Source: Gracilibacillus sp. YIM 98692 (lineage in GTDB: Bacteria; Bacillota; Bacilli; Bacillales; Amphibacillaceae). Taken from it: a stretch of DNA of 64,000 nucleotides. Under the pieces are notes generated by a model. The model worked only from the letters and a program-made list of their open reading frames with translations. It searched no databases and was not told where the DNA came from. The translations under genes and the position numbers were made by a program. The stretch spans positions 372,001 to 436,000 of the forward strand of contig NZ_WIXM01000001.1 of the NCBI RefSeq assembly GCF_010993965.1, given 5' to 3'. Each line of letters begins with the position of its first letter. Position 1 is the stretch's first letter. Positions 9,221 to 17,828 of this stretch are shown here, piece by piece.

Positions 9221-10069
9221 TTATGCTTTACCTACACTGCCACATACTTTCATTTTGTCGATAGCCATTTGTTTCACATATTCACGGCCAACAATCGTAT
9301 ATTTTTTGGGATCAATTACATCTGGCGTTTCGGCAAGTACTTTTTTGACACCCTGTGAAAATGCAGTTCGAAGCTCTGTTGCATAATTCACTTTGGAAAT
9401 ACCATTTTTTATACAATCTTGAATAGCTGCTTCAGAAAGACCTGATCCCCCGTGTAAAACTAATGGTACATCTATCGTTCTACTAATCTCATATAATCGC
9501 TCCACATCAAGCTTTGGAATTCCTTTATACACCCCATGTAAAGTACCTATAGCCACAGCTAATGATGATACGTTAGTCTTTTCTACAAATTCTTTTGCTT
9601 CTTGAGGGTCGGTATAGCCATCTTCACTAGTTTCCTCATCCCCTTCTTTTCCACCGACTTTCCCCAATTCAGCCTCTACAGGAATTCCAGACGGCGCACA
9701 AGCTTCCACAACTTTCGCTGAGATGGCAATATTATCATCAAATTCTTTTTTAGAACCATCAATCATAATGGATGTATATCCAGCTCTTAATGCTTGCATA
9801 GCTAAATCAAAGCTATCCCCATGATCCAAGTGAAGCGCAACCGGAACACTTGCACGTTCAGCAGCCGCTTGCACCATTGCAAAATAATACGAAAAATGCG
9901 CATATTTAGAAGTGTTTGCAGATGTTTGTAAAATAACTGGTGATTTTAATTCTTCTGCACCTTCTACAACTGCTTGCACCATCTCCATGTTTTCGACATT
10001 AAAAGCAGCTAGTGCATACCCCCTTTTTCTCGCATCATGTAACATCTGTTGAGTCGTAACTAATGACAT
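9221..10069 (-). CDS. Class II fructose/tagatose-bisphosphate aldolase
   Basis: A 282-residue zinc-dependent aldolase. Seen are HLDHG near residue 80 (catalytic Asp and zinc His), the EAELGKVGG segment near 142, GTLHGVYKG with a zinc ligand near 180, and LHGGSGL near 207. Members split fructose 1,6- or tagatose 1,6-bisphosphate into DHAP and glyceraldehyde 3-phosphate. It sits between the two FGGY kinases. The residues separating the FbaA and GatY/KbaY groups cannot be judged reliably by eye. The pathway logic with the PfkB kinase supports a ketohexose-bisphosphate substrate. Confidence 0.9.
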   Translation of the reverse strand: MSLVTTQQMLHDARKRGYALAAFNVENMEMVQAVVEGAEELKSPVILQTSANTSKYAHFSYYFAMVQAAAERASVPVALHLDHGDSFDLAMQALRAGYTSIMIDGSKKEFDDNIAISAKVVEACAPSGIPVEAELGKVGGKEGDEETSEDGYTDPQEAKEFVEKTNVSSLAVAIGTLHGVYKGIPKLDVERLYEISRTIDVPLVLHGGSGLSEAAIQDCIKNGISKVNYATELRTAFSQGVKKVLAETPDVIDPKKYTIVGREYVKQMAIDKMKVCGSVGKA

Positions 10070-10109
10070 ATTCGTTTCCTTCCCTTCTTTCTTCTGTTCA
10101 AATAATCAT

Positions 10110-11633
10110 TTACATTTTGGACATTTTTGCAAAAACTTCTTTTAATGCAAAATAAGAATCATCAAATATTTCTTTCATAGGTTGATAGTCTTTTACTGCT
10201 AGCGGATCTGGCGTATGCTCTGAGTTAATTTCAATAAATTCATTAATCACATCAAAATCTTTAAATAACCCAACACCAACACCACCAGTTACAGCAGCAC
10301 CCATTGAACTTGCTTCTTCTAGTACAGTTGGAACTTTTACCTTAGCATTATAAATATCGGCCATCATTTGGCGCCATATCGCACCTTTTGCCCCTCCACC
10401 AACAACAAGCAATTCCTCTATATCTACTTGCTTACGGAGAATGTCTAGGACAATGGAAAGATTCATCGTGATTCCTTCTAGTACACTTCGCATTATATCT
10501 CCACGTTGATTTTCAGACCTTAAGCCAATAAAAGCACCTTTTGCATTGGGGTCCCATCTTGGGGCTCTCTCTCCTAATAAATAAGGAAGGAAAATAACAC
10601 CATTAGAACCAACTGGTGTTTGTTCAATTTGTTCATTAATATAATCATAAGGTGATGTATCTTTTAGTTCTGCTTGGTGTGTTTCATATTTACATATTGT
10701 ATTTTTAAACCAATTGTAAGCTCCACCAGCTGTTTGCATTGTTCCATTTGGTGCATATAAGCCCGGTACAACATGCGCCCATGTTACCGTTCTCATATCC
10801 TCGTCAAATATAGGCTCATCAGAAGCTGTTGTTACCCAAGCCGAAGTTCCAATAGAGCAATATGTCTTTCCTGGTGAAATGGATCCTGCTCCTACACTTG
10901 CGGTAACACCATCACCTCCACCAAGCACTACTGGTGTACCTTCTGCTAGACCTGTTGCCTCTGAAGCCTCTTTTGTGACACCACCAGCGACAAATGTGGA
11001 TGGTTTTAACTCAGGAAGCTTATCTTTATCTATCCCAGCGTATTCGATGATTTTGTCAGACCATGTTAAATTTTTCAGATCAAAACATCCGTTACTGTTA
11101 CCATCAGAATAATCCGTATAAAAATTTCCTGTTAGTCGAGTAACAATAAAATCCTTTGCGTTCAATACTTTATAAGTTTTATTATAGATCTCTGGCTCAT
11201 TGTCACGAACCCACATAAGTTTTTGCACACCATACGACGCCGTGTTTTGGTGTCCTACAATATGGTAGAATTCCCTTTGTGAAATGTAACGTTCAATTTG
11301 AGCCACCTGATCTTGCGCTCGTTGATCTGCCCAGATAATAGACTTGCGTAACGGATTCCCACTTTCATCTACACACAGACAACCCATCATCTGACCACTA
11401 AAGCTCACTGCAGCAATATCTGTCGGATTAATGTTTAACGTGCTAATTAGTTTATTGCTTGTAATACTTACCGCATTCCACCAGTCCTCTGGATCCTGTT
11501 CAACCCATGTACCTTTAAAATAATCTGTATCATAGGAAGCAATATGGCTACCTATTAACTTTCCACCTTCGGAAAAAAGAGTAGCTTTATTTCCTGATGT
11601 TCCTATATCATGCGCTAATATATATTTCGTCAC
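10110..11633 (-). CDS. FGGY-family carbohydrate kinase (xylulokinase-like), copy 2
   Basis: A 507-residue FGGY kinase with DIGTSGNKA near residue 9, IIWADQRA near 80, GGGDGV near 240 and GGGAKGAIWRQ near 415. It starts with GTG at 11633, nine bases after a GGAGG site. It is the first enzyme gene after the GntR regulator. Sequence and gene neighbourhood do not define whether it acts on xylulose, tagatose, fructose or another ketose. It is clearly different from the copy at 7709-9193, so it is not a simple recent duplication. Confidence 0.88.
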   Translation of the reverse strand: MTKYILAHDIGTSGNKATLFSEGGKLIGSHIASYDTDYFKGTWVEQDPEDWWNAVSITSNKLISTLNINPTDIAAVSFSGQMMGCLCVDESGNPLRKSIIWADQRAQDQVAQIERYISQREFYHIVGHQNTASYGVQKLMWVRDNEPEIYNKTYKVLNAKDFIVTRLTGNFYTDYSDGNSNGCFDLKNLTWSDKIIEYAGIDKDKLPELKPSTFVAGGVTKEASEATGLAEGTPVVLGGGDGVTASVGAGSISPGKTYCSIGTSAWVTTASDEPIFDEDMRTVTWAHVVPGLYAPNGTMQTAGGAYNWFKNTICKYETHQAELKDTSPYDYINEQIEQTPVGSNGVIFLPYLLGERAPRWDPNAKGAFIGLRSENQRGDIMRSVLEGITMNLSIVLDILRKQVDIEELLVVGGGAKGAIWRQMMADIYNAKVKVPTVLEEASSMGAAVTGGVGVGLFKDFDVINEFIEINSEHTPDPLAVKDYQPMKEIFDDSYFALKEVFAKMSKM

Positions 11634-11703
11634 TCACAAACACCTCCACTCCAGTCCTAACGAGAACTGTGTATTCGTTTTCCAAACAATGTAATAAAAG
11701 TTA

Positions 11704-12453
11704 TTATTGATTGTTAGCCGAAATAATAACTTCGAATCTATTTCTGTCTCCACGATATCTCGCTAATGAGTATTCAACTGGTTCATCGTATGCGTTGTAA
11801 CCAATCGATAAAAATTGTTGAATCGCTTTGTCGCTATTAATATTCAAATTTTGAATATCGTAATCTTCCGCACTAACCGCTTCAATATAACGACGAATCT
11901 TATATATCTGTGTATCATCATGTGTCGCTAACACCGGATACAAGGATTCTTCAGCTAAATCATGATTTAAGACAAAGCTACACTTATTATAAGGAAGATA
12001 TGTTTTCACCATCACAATTGGTTCATCATCAGCAAACCGTCTACGATGAATGTATATTACTTTCTCATTCGGATCCAATTTGAGTTCATTAGCTACATAC
12101 TCAGGTGGATCGACCAATTCAAAATCAAGAAGTTCTGTGTGTGGAGTGCGTCCTAATTGGGCAATTTGATCATTAAAGGAGCCTAACGCTTGGACAAAGC
12201 TTTGATTAATTTTAGGCTTGGACACATACGTCCCTTTACTTTTCACACGGTATAACCAACCCTCTTGAACAAGTTCAGTTATTGCTTGTCTAACTGTTGT
12301 TCGACTGATTTTAAACATTTCACTTAATTCACTCTCGGTTGGAATCATACTACCGATTTTATATGTTCCATTTTTAATTTCAGAAAGGATGAGTTCCTTC
12401 AGTTGAAAATAAAGCGGAATGGGTACCGATTTATCTAAGACTACTTGTTTCAC
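11704..12453 (-). CDS. GntR-family regulator, HutC subfamily (UTRA domain)
   Basis: A 249-residue regulator. The N-terminal 75 residues form the GntR winged helix, with PTESELSEMFKISRTTVRQAI near 40-60 and a wing containing GTYVSKP. The remainder is a UTRA effector-binding domain of usual length with VIYIHRRR and the late YSLARYRGDRNRF segment. It lies first in the catabolic run, 70 bp before the first FGGY gene, and faces the epimerase gene across a 438-bp region. It most likely represses the operon until a sugar phosphate or sugar binds. Confidence 0.88.
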   Translation of the reverse strand: MKQVVLDKSVPIPLYFQLKELILSEIKNGTYKIGSMIPTESELSEMFKISRTTVRQAITELVQEGWLYRVKSKGTYVSKPKINQSFVQALGSFNDQIAQLGRTPHTELLDFELVDPPEYVANELKLDPNEKVIYIHRRRFADDEPIVMVKTYLPYNKCSFVLNHDLAEESLYPVLATHDDTQIYKIRRYIEAVSAEDYDIQNLNINSDKAIQQFLSIGYNAYDEPVEYSLARYRGDRNRFEVIISANNQ

Positions 12454-12891
12454 TATTATCTTCCTCTCTTCTAATTACTACATGTTCTGAATACATACCA
12501 TCACAACCTTTAAAAAATTTACTGCAAAAACACTATAATGATAACCTTTTTCTCGATTTTCACTCTAGTCTGTTGATTTTTCGCTTGACAGAAATGTTCA
12601 AGTCTCTTTATCATTTAAGCATGCAGTATCAATATCGTATTGTTACTATATAATAACATAGTTAATTTTATCGTTCAATACGCTGATTAATTTTGTAAAA
12701 ACGCATTCACCCTTGATATGATCATCATAAAGTTAGTACTAATATGGAGCAACAATACTTGAAACGATATGATGAATGCTGACATCCTATAAAAATTTTA
12801 TTTGTTTCTGCCACTCATTACTTTACCAACTTTTTTGAAAACCCTATCAATAGGGTTAACATAAATTTGAAACATTATGGAGGTTTTATTT
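12454..12891. promoter_or_regulatory. Divergent promoter region between gntR-type gene and epimerase gene
   Basis: This 438-bp AT-rich stretch has no credible gene. It must carry promoters for both directions. Close to the epimerase ribosome site is a perfect palindrome, AACCCTA (12840-12846) with TAGGGTT (12851-12857), which is a candidate operator or 5'-UTR hairpin. Further in are scattered CGTATTG/CAATACG words (about 12640-12690). No perfect cre was found here. Assignment of either element to the GntR protein is a guess. Confidence 0.4.
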
Positions 12892-13761
12892 ATGAAATTT
12901 GGTACTTATTTTGCTTATTGGGAACAAGATTGGGATACAGATTACCTTAAATATGTTAGTAAAGTAGCCAATCTTGGGTTTGATGTTTTAGAAGTAGGTG
13001 CGGCTGGCATCGTCAATATGTCAGATGAAGAACTGTACAAGTTAAAAGCAGAAGCAGAAAAACACAATATTCGACTAACCGCTGGGATAGGGCTCCCTAA
13101 AGGTTATGACGTTTCTTCTAATGATGAAAACATACGCCAAAATGGAATAGCATTTATGAAAAAAATTTTAGATGCCTTAGATAAAGCGAATATTCGTGTT
13201 ATCGGAGGTACCATTTACTCTTATTGGCCAGCAGATTATACACAGCCAATAAATAAGGAAGATGCTCGTGAGCAAGGTATTAAAAGCATGCGGGAACTAG
13301 CTGACTATGCAGCTCAATATAATATTACATTATTAGTAGAGTCACTAAACCGTTTTGAACAATTCCTGATTAATGATGCAAAGGAAGCCGTTGACTTTGT
13401 CAAGGACATTAATAAAGATAACGTTAAAGTAATGCTAGATAGCTTCCATATGAACATTGAAGAAGATCATATTGGTGATACCATCCGTTATACAGGTCAA
13501 TATTTAGGTCACCTACATATCGGTGAAGCAAACCGAAAAGTGCCAGGGAAGGGACATCTGCCTTGGACTGAAATAGGGCAAGCTCTTCGCGATATAGGAT
13601 ATGACAGAGACGTTGTCATGGAACCATTTGTTCGTCCAGGCGGTATTGTCGGATCAGATATTAGAGTTTGGAGAGACCTTTCCAACAATGCAGATGAAGC
13701 TCAATTAGATGCAGACATTAAAGAATCCCTACAATTTATAAAAAAAGTATTTTTAAAATAA
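12892..13761 (+). CDS. D-allulose (D-psicose)/D-tagatose 3-epimerase
   Basis: A 289-residue TIM-barrel sugar epimerase closely resembling Agrobacterium D-psicose 3-epimerase. The metal and catalytic residues fall at Glu150 (VESLNRFE), Asp183 (MLDSFHMNIEED), His209 (HLHIGE) and Glu244 (MEPFV), the same numbers known for that enzyme. It interconverts ketohexoses at C3, for example allulose and fructose or tagatose and sorbose. The ATG at 12892 follows GGAGG; an ATG 15 bases earlier overlaps that ribosome site and is rejected. It is transcribed divergently from the catabolic operon, so it likely feeds epimerised ketose into it. Confidence 0.92.
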   Translation: MKFGTYFAYWEQDWDTDYLKYVSKVANLGFDVLEVGAAGIVNMSDEELYKLKAEAEKHNIRLTAGIGLPKGYDVSSNDENIRQNGIAFMKKILDALDKANIRVIGGTIYSYWPADYTQPINKEDAREQGIKSMRELADYAAQYNITLLVESLNRFEQFLINDAKEAVDFVKDINKDNVKVMLDSFHMNIEEDHIGDTIRYTGQYLGHLHIGEANRKVPGKGHLPWTEIGQALRDIGYDRDVVMEPFVRPGGIVGSDIRVWRDLSNNADEAQLDADIKESLQFIKKVFLK

Positions 13762-13769
13762 GTAATAAT

Positions 13770-13795
13770 AAGGGGCAAAGAGGTTTTTGCCCCTT
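13770..13795 (+). terminator. Rho-independent terminator after the epimerase gene
   Basis: AAGGGGCAAA (13770-13779) pairs perfectly with TTTGCCCCTT (13786-13795), followed by TGTTTGT. It lies 9 bp after the epimerase stop. Confidence 0.85.
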
Positions 13796-13885
13796 TGTTT
13801 GTCCCCTCCAAAGTCCTTACCCCACCTGTGATGGTAGTACGACCAAGGACATTCTTCACATTCTATTCTGATTTGGAAATGCTAC

Positions 13886-14317
13886 TCACAAAACCCTCGC
13901 CGTTCTATATTCCTCTGCCAACGCCCGTACACTCGTTCTCAACGTAATCATACCCGATCGCCGAACATACACGAGTTCTTCTTTAGGATCCAGCATCTTG
14001 ATTCGCTTCACCGTATATCCATTCCTTTGCAATAATTCCCTTGCCTGCTCCTCGTTTTCTGCCAAAAGGGTAACAGGTTCTTCTCCTGTCTCCGCCCAAT
14101 ACCCCAATAAAGGGGTTTCGATCCCGATTGTTTTCTGGTAATTCAGTAACAATTGCTTCATCCGTTCATGATGCTTTGGCTTAAAATAAAGATCCAATTC
14201 ACTCTGATCATCCTCCAGCGTTAACACTTGCTTTTCAAAAACGACAAACATGATCAAACTCTGCAACCCGTAATATTGCTCCTCCATCGACACCTCCAGC
14301 AACTCTTTTAGTGTCAT
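13886..14317 (-). CDS. Phage-type hypothetical protein downstream of the replicative helicase
   Basis: A 143-residue protein of unknown function, charged and probably soluble, with no motif I recognise. Its ATG overlaps (ATGA) the stop of a truncated helicase 3' end, showing it was once the gene after the DnaB-like helicase. The intact helicase now lies 2 kb away at 16265-17530, beyond the inserted glutamine synthetase. A second, frameshifted start of the same gene occurs at 16180-16267. It probably belongs to a phage or prophage replication module. Confidence 0.6.
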   Translation of the reverse strand: MTLKELLEVSMEEQYYGLQSLIMFVVFEKQVLTLEDDQSELDLYFKPKHHERMKQLLLNYQKTIGIETPLLGYWAETGEEPVTLLAENEEQARELLQRNGYTVKRIKMLDPKEELVYVRRSGMITLRTSVRALAEEYRTARVL

Positions 14318-14479
14318 TCGCGCACCTCCAAATCAGCGATAATCCCTGTCGCTTTGTTATAGAATAACTCCACATTGCCAATGGCCCCATCCCGATTTTT
14401 CGCGACATTCACATCTAATAGATGAGGCGTTTCTGATTCGTCATGGTAATAATCATCACGATATAAAAAGACAATCACA
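14228..14479 (-). repeat. Direct repeat, left copy, flanking the inserted glnA
   Basis: This roughly 250-bp segment matches 16180-16430 in the same orientation. In the 158-nt helicase part (14322-14479 against 16273-16430) I count only five differences, about 97% identity. The part inside the next gene is less similar and has a short deletion in the right copy. The two copies bracket the glutamine synthetase gene. Confidence 0.85.
14314..14479 (-). pseudogene. Truncated 3' end of the DnaB-like helicase gene
   Basis: The last 55 or so codons of the helicase encoded in full at 16265-17530 are repeated here in frame, ending in the same TGA. The homology stops abruptly at 14479, and unrelated sequence upstream of glutamine synthetase begins there. 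No start codon or ATPase motif remains, so it cannot make a working helicase. Confidence 0.85.
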
Positions 14480-14781
14480 CTTTCTCGAAGTATTTGAATA
14501 CTAATGACAATTCTTTCAGGTGAAGAGATATCATCCTTAATTGTTGAGTTCTTAAAAGATTGCTAAAAAAAGAATGAAATCAAAAAAATGTAACAAGATA
14601 CCTAATATAGATAGTTGTCTCTGCTATAACCTTTATACTTGAGACGTGCACTGTAGTAACGTTACGCACGTATTTATCATTGAAAAGTACCTACCCATAG
14701 AGTAACTATCCCGGATGAAGGAAAGAGCATTCCAATAGGGAATGATCCTTGACGTTATACATAGGAGGACTTAATTTAATC
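14480..14781 (+). promoter_or_regulatory. Leader region of the inserted glutamine synthetase gene
   Basis: About 300 bp without a gene. It contains a near-palindrome, ACGTGC (14644-14649) and GCACGT (14666-14671), enclosing the palindrome GTAACGTTAC. I did not find a TGTNAN7TNACA site, the binding motif of GlnR/TnrA in Bacillus. The ribosome site GGAGG is at 14764-14768, 13 bases before the ATG, a rather long spacing. Confidence 0.45.
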
Positions 14782-16089
14782 ATGGATAAACAAGAGATCC
14801 TTAATAAAATTGAAGAAGCTAAGGTTGAATTTATTCGCATGGAATTTACTGATATGTTAGGAGATACCAAAAACGTTGAGGTTCCTGCTAGCGAAATTAG
14901 CGCAATATTAGATAACGAAATCATGTTTGATAGTTCTTCCATCGTTGGATTTACCTCGATTGAGGCAAGTGATATGAACCTGCATCCAGATTTAGACTCG
15001 TTCATCATTGTGCCACCTGAGCTAGAAGATGGAGAAAATGTCGCTCGTTTTATTTGTGACATCTATACGCCTGAAGGAGAACCCTTTGCCGGAGACCCAC
15101 GATCTATTTTGAAAAAAGCTCTCCAAGAGGCAAAACAAATGGGGTATGATGTCAATCTTGGCCCTGAGCCTGAGTTTTTCTTATTTAATCATGATGAAAA
15201 AGGTTACCATACCACCGAGTTAAATGACCGAGCTGGTTATTTTGATGTATCCCCTTTTGATCGAGGCGAAAAATGCCGTCGCAGTATCGCAAAAACATTA
15301 CAAAAAATTGGTTTTGAGATGGAAGCATCCCATAAAGAAGTAGCAAATGGACAACATGAAATCAATTGGCGTTTTGATAGTGGACTCAGGACAGCTGATA
15401 AAATTCAAACTTTTAAATATGTCGTGCGTAATATTGCAGCTAATTATGATATGCACGCCACCTTTATGCCTAAACCTTTATTTGGTCAAAATGGATCTGG
15501 CATGCACATTCATATTTCTCTATTCCAAGATGAAGAAAACGTATTTTATAATGAAGCAGCTGCAGACCATTTATCCGATACAGCTCGCCAATTTATGGCA
15601 GGTGTACTAACCCATGCACAAGGCCTTTCCGCTCTTACAAATCCAACAGTGAACTCATATAAGCGTCTTGTTCCTGGTTACGAAGCACCTGTCAATGTGG
15701 CTTGGTCACATTCTAACCGAAGTTGTCTGATCCGTGTGCCAGCAACCAGAGGCGAAGGTACCCGGTTCGAAGTGAGAAACCCTGATCCAACTGCAAATCC
15801 TTATTTAGCAATAGCTGCGATTATTTATGCAGGACTTGACGGTATCAAAAACCAATCCAAGCTTGGCCCAGCAGAAACAAGAAATTTATATGAGGTTGAA
15901 GCAAAAGATGTCCCAACTTTACCTACTAACTTGAAAGAAGCTCTAGATAGTATGAAGAAAGATGAGGTCATTTCAAAAGCTCTTGGAGACTATGCCTTTC
16001 AAAAGTTTATTGAAGAGAAAGAAAGTGAATGGCTGGAATACAGTTCACAAGTAACCAAGTGGGAACAAAAAAGGTATATGAAAAAATAA
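14782..16089 (+). CDS. glnA: Glutamine synthetase, type I (probable second copy)
   Basis: A 435-residue GSI enzyme that makes glutamine from glutamate, ammonia and ATP. Conserved parts are NLGPEPEFFLF, NGSGMH, NPTVNSYKRLVPGYEAP (with the Glu matching B. subtilis Glu304) and NRSCLIRVP. It lacks the adenylylation-type insertion, as do Bacillus enzymes. Differences from housekeeping GlnA are DSSSI instead of DGSSI near 50-54 and Ser59 at the place of B. subtilis Arg62, a residue tied to glutamine feedback inhibition. It sits alone between duplicated helicase fragments with its own leader and terminator, and without glnR, suggesting an acquired paralogue. Confidence 0.92.
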   Translation: MDKQEILNKIEEAKVEFIRMEFTDMLGDTKNVEVPASEISAILDNEIMFDSSSIVGFTSIEASDMNLHPDLDSFIIVPPELEDGENVARFICDIYTPEGEPFAGDPRSILKKALQEAKQMGYDVNLGPEPEFFLFNHDEKGYHTTELNDRAGYFDVSPFDRGEKCRRSIAKTLQKIGFEMEASHKEVANGQHEINWRFDSGLRTADKIQTFKYVVRNIAANYDMHATFMPKPLFGQNGSGMHIHISLFQDEENVFYNEAAADHLSDTARQFMAGVLTHAQGLSALTNPTVNSYKRLVPGYEAPVNVAWSHSNRSCLIRVPATRGEGTRFEVRNPDPTANPYLAIAAIIYAGLDGIKNQSKLGPAETRNLYEVEAKDVPTLPTNLKEALDSMKKDEVISKALGDYAFQKFIEEKESEWLEYSSQVTKWEQKRYMKK

Positions 16090-16122
16090 GAAGCGGGATT
16101 CTCCTGCTTCTTCTACCTTTTT
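16090..16122 (+). terminator. Terminator of the glutamine synthetase gene
   Basis: GAAGCGGGA (16090-16098) pairs with TCCTGCTTC (16102-16110), with one G-T pair and a three-base loop. TTCTACCTTTTT follows. Confidence 0.8.
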
Positions 16123-16179
16123 GCAGGAACACCCTTTACATTAAGTGAAATTCACCCAAATAAATACCCAGGATATACT

Positions 16180-16267
16180 AATTGCTTTTTTGCAAAACAA
16201 CAAACATGATCAAACTCTGCAACCCGTTGCTCCTCAATCGACGCCTCAATCAACTCTTTTAATGTCA
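16180..16267 (-). pseudogene. Frameshifted 5' fragment of the gene encoded intact at 13886-14317
   Basis: The ATG overlaps the helicase stop exactly as in the left copy, and the first codons (MTLKEL...EEQ) agree. A deletion of about five bases after the EEQ codons then shifts the frame, and all homology ends near 16180. It is a decayed fragment. Confidence 0.75.
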
Positions 16268-16430
16268 TTCTCGCACCTCCAAATCAGCGATAATCCCTGT
16301 CGCTTTGTTATAGAATAACTCCACATTGCCAATGGCCCCATCCCGATTTTTCGCAACATTCACATCTAATATATTTGGCGTTTCTGATTCATCATGGTAA
16401 TAATCATCACGATATAAAAAGACAATCACA
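16180..16430 (-). repeat. Direct repeat, right copy, flanking the inserted glnA
   Basis: Partner of 14228-14479. It covers the 3' end of the intact helicase gene and the first 25 or so codons of the downstream gene. Together the two copies look like a target duplication or the product of homologous (Campbell-type) integration of a circle carrying glutamine synthetase. Confidence 0.85.
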
Positions 16431-17530
16431 TCCGCATCTTGTTCAATGCTCCCCGACTCTCTTAAATCCGACAGCATCGGCCGCTTATTTCTTCGCTTTT
16501 CCACTTCCCTCGATAATTGTGCAAGGGTGACTACCGGCAAATCATAATCCTTTGCCATCGCTTTGAGCTGATGAGACAAATATGTAACACGAAGGTGCTC
16601 ACTTTGATACGTTTCCTTTGTTTGGATTTTCGTCAAATAATCAATAAAAACAATAAACTCCCGATTCGGATATTTCTTCATCACACGCCGTATGTCTGAA
16701 CGCATATCTTGGATCGTTTTCATCGAATCATCGAAAATCTCCACATCATAACCACCTAACACCCCAATAGCTTCGGACCATGCTCGCTTTTGGGCATCTG
16801 TCAGCATATGCGATTGTTTTGACAGCATCCCATTAATTTTCGCTTCTGTACTAATCATCCTTCTTAGCAATGCTTTTTTGTACATTTCCAGTGAAAAAAT
16901 GATCGGCACAACCCCTTGTTCACAAGCCCCTTTCGCCATCCGCAGCATCAGCGCTGTTTTCCCCATCGATGGCCTTGCACCAACGATAATGCTTGTCTTT
17001 TTCTCAAAACCAATCAGCAGCTTGTCTAACGATTTCAGCCCAGTTGTGATCATCGATTCGTTCCCTTTTTCTTGGAACGGCTCCTTGTGTAACTCAAGCA
17101 GCACATCCTGGACTTCCTGTTCCTCGCTGACCCCCTTATCCGCAATATTTTCTAAGTGTACCATCAGCTGATCCGTGTTTGGCTCACCGCTTGCTAGATA
17201 ATGCTCTAACTGTTTACGTACCTCTTTTTCTTTGAACACTTCTAAAAAAGTTTGCTGATAACTCTCAAAACTGCTTGTCACGCCATCTGTTTTCAAGGTG
17301 TTCAAAAAATCGATCCCGCCCATACGTTTGAGCTCTTCATAACATGCAGAAAGAAGGGTAACCTGATCGATCCCTTTCCCATCTTGGTGCAGCTTCACCA
17401 TCGCACGAAAAAGAACTTGATGAACAGACTTCTCCATCATGCCAGGGGTTATTTTCGCTTCCTCGATCAACGTATTATCTTTTAGAAAACAGCCGAGCAG
17501 CTGACGCTCAAGAAGTTCGATTTGCATCAT
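16265..17530 (-). CDS. Replicative DNA helicase, DnaB-like, phage type
   Basis: A 421-residue DnaB-family helicase. An N-terminal DnaB-N domain (about 1-100) precedes the RecA-like C-terminal domain with Walker A GARPSMGKT near 182, a FSLEM motif, the Walker B region FIVFIDYL, and SDLRESGSIEQDAD near 350. It is shorter than chromosomal DnaC (about 450), as in Siphoviridae. Its 5' end overlaps the G39P-like gene, and the DnaD-like gene lies before that: a classic phage initiation set. No structural phage genes follow, so the module is a remnant. Confidence 0.88.
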   Translation of the reverse strand: MMQIELLERQLLGCFLKDNTLIEEAKITPGMMEKSVHQVLFRAMVKLHQDGKGIDQVTLLSACYEELKRMGGIDFLNTLKTDGVTSSFESYQQTFLEVFKEKEVRKQLEHYLASGEPNTDQLMVHLENIADKGVSEEQEVQDVLLELHKEPFQEKGNESMITTGLKSLDKLLIGFEKKTSIIVGARPSMGKTALMLRMAKGACEQGVVPIIFSLEMYKKALLRRMISTEAKINGMLSKQSHMLTDAQKRAWSEAIGVLGGYDVEIFDDSMKTIQDMRSDIRRVMKKYPNREFIVFIDYLTKIQTKETYQSEHLRVTYLSHQLKAMAKDYDLPVVTLAQLSREVEKRRNKRPMLSDLRESGSIEQDADVIVFLYRDDYYHDESETPNILDVNVAKNRDGAIGNVELFYNKATGIIADLEVRE

Positions 17531-17828
17531 GAAGCCTCCCCTCTTGCTCTCGTTTTCGCTCCTGTTCCTCCATTACCTGCTCCCATGCCAGTTGCTCGGC
17601 GCACTTTTTTTGTTCTTTCACCCAATATTTTTTCAAACCAGCAACGGTTGGATGATAGGTCTCATGATCGATATACCGCTGTACCATGAGGCGAAATTCA
17701 CGGTCGGTGCATGCTTCAAATTGCTCGAACCATTTCTTCGCAACGGCCGATTGGTTGAGTGCAATATTCCAATTCGGAAAAAAGGTTACCAGGTGATTCA
17801 TCTGTTCCTGGAAAAATGGCTTTTGCAT
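17508..17828 (-). CDS. Small replication protein, helicase loader/inhibitor (G39P-like)
   Basis: A 106-residue protein that overlaps the helicase start and abuts the stop of the DnaD-like gene. The pattern FFPNW, KKWFEQF, then YIDHETYHPTVAGLKKY resembles the phage SPP1 G39P/loader family, in which a helical N-domain and a flexible charged tail control loading of the phage helicase. The C-terminal 30 residues are Glu/Lys/Arg rich, as expected for that tail. The assignment rests on pattern and position, not on a search. Confidence 0.6.
   Translation of the reverse strand: MQKPFFQEQMNHLVTFFPNWNIALNQSAVAKKWFEQFEACTDREFRLMVQRYIDHETYHPTVAGLKKYWVKEQKKCAEQLAWEQVMEEQERKREQEGRLHDANRTS

Noticed and set aside
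14480-14781. Transposase or recombinase gene that could explain the glnA insertion
   Set aside because: No coding frame or terminal inverted repeats were found on either side; only the direct repeats of the helicase end are present.
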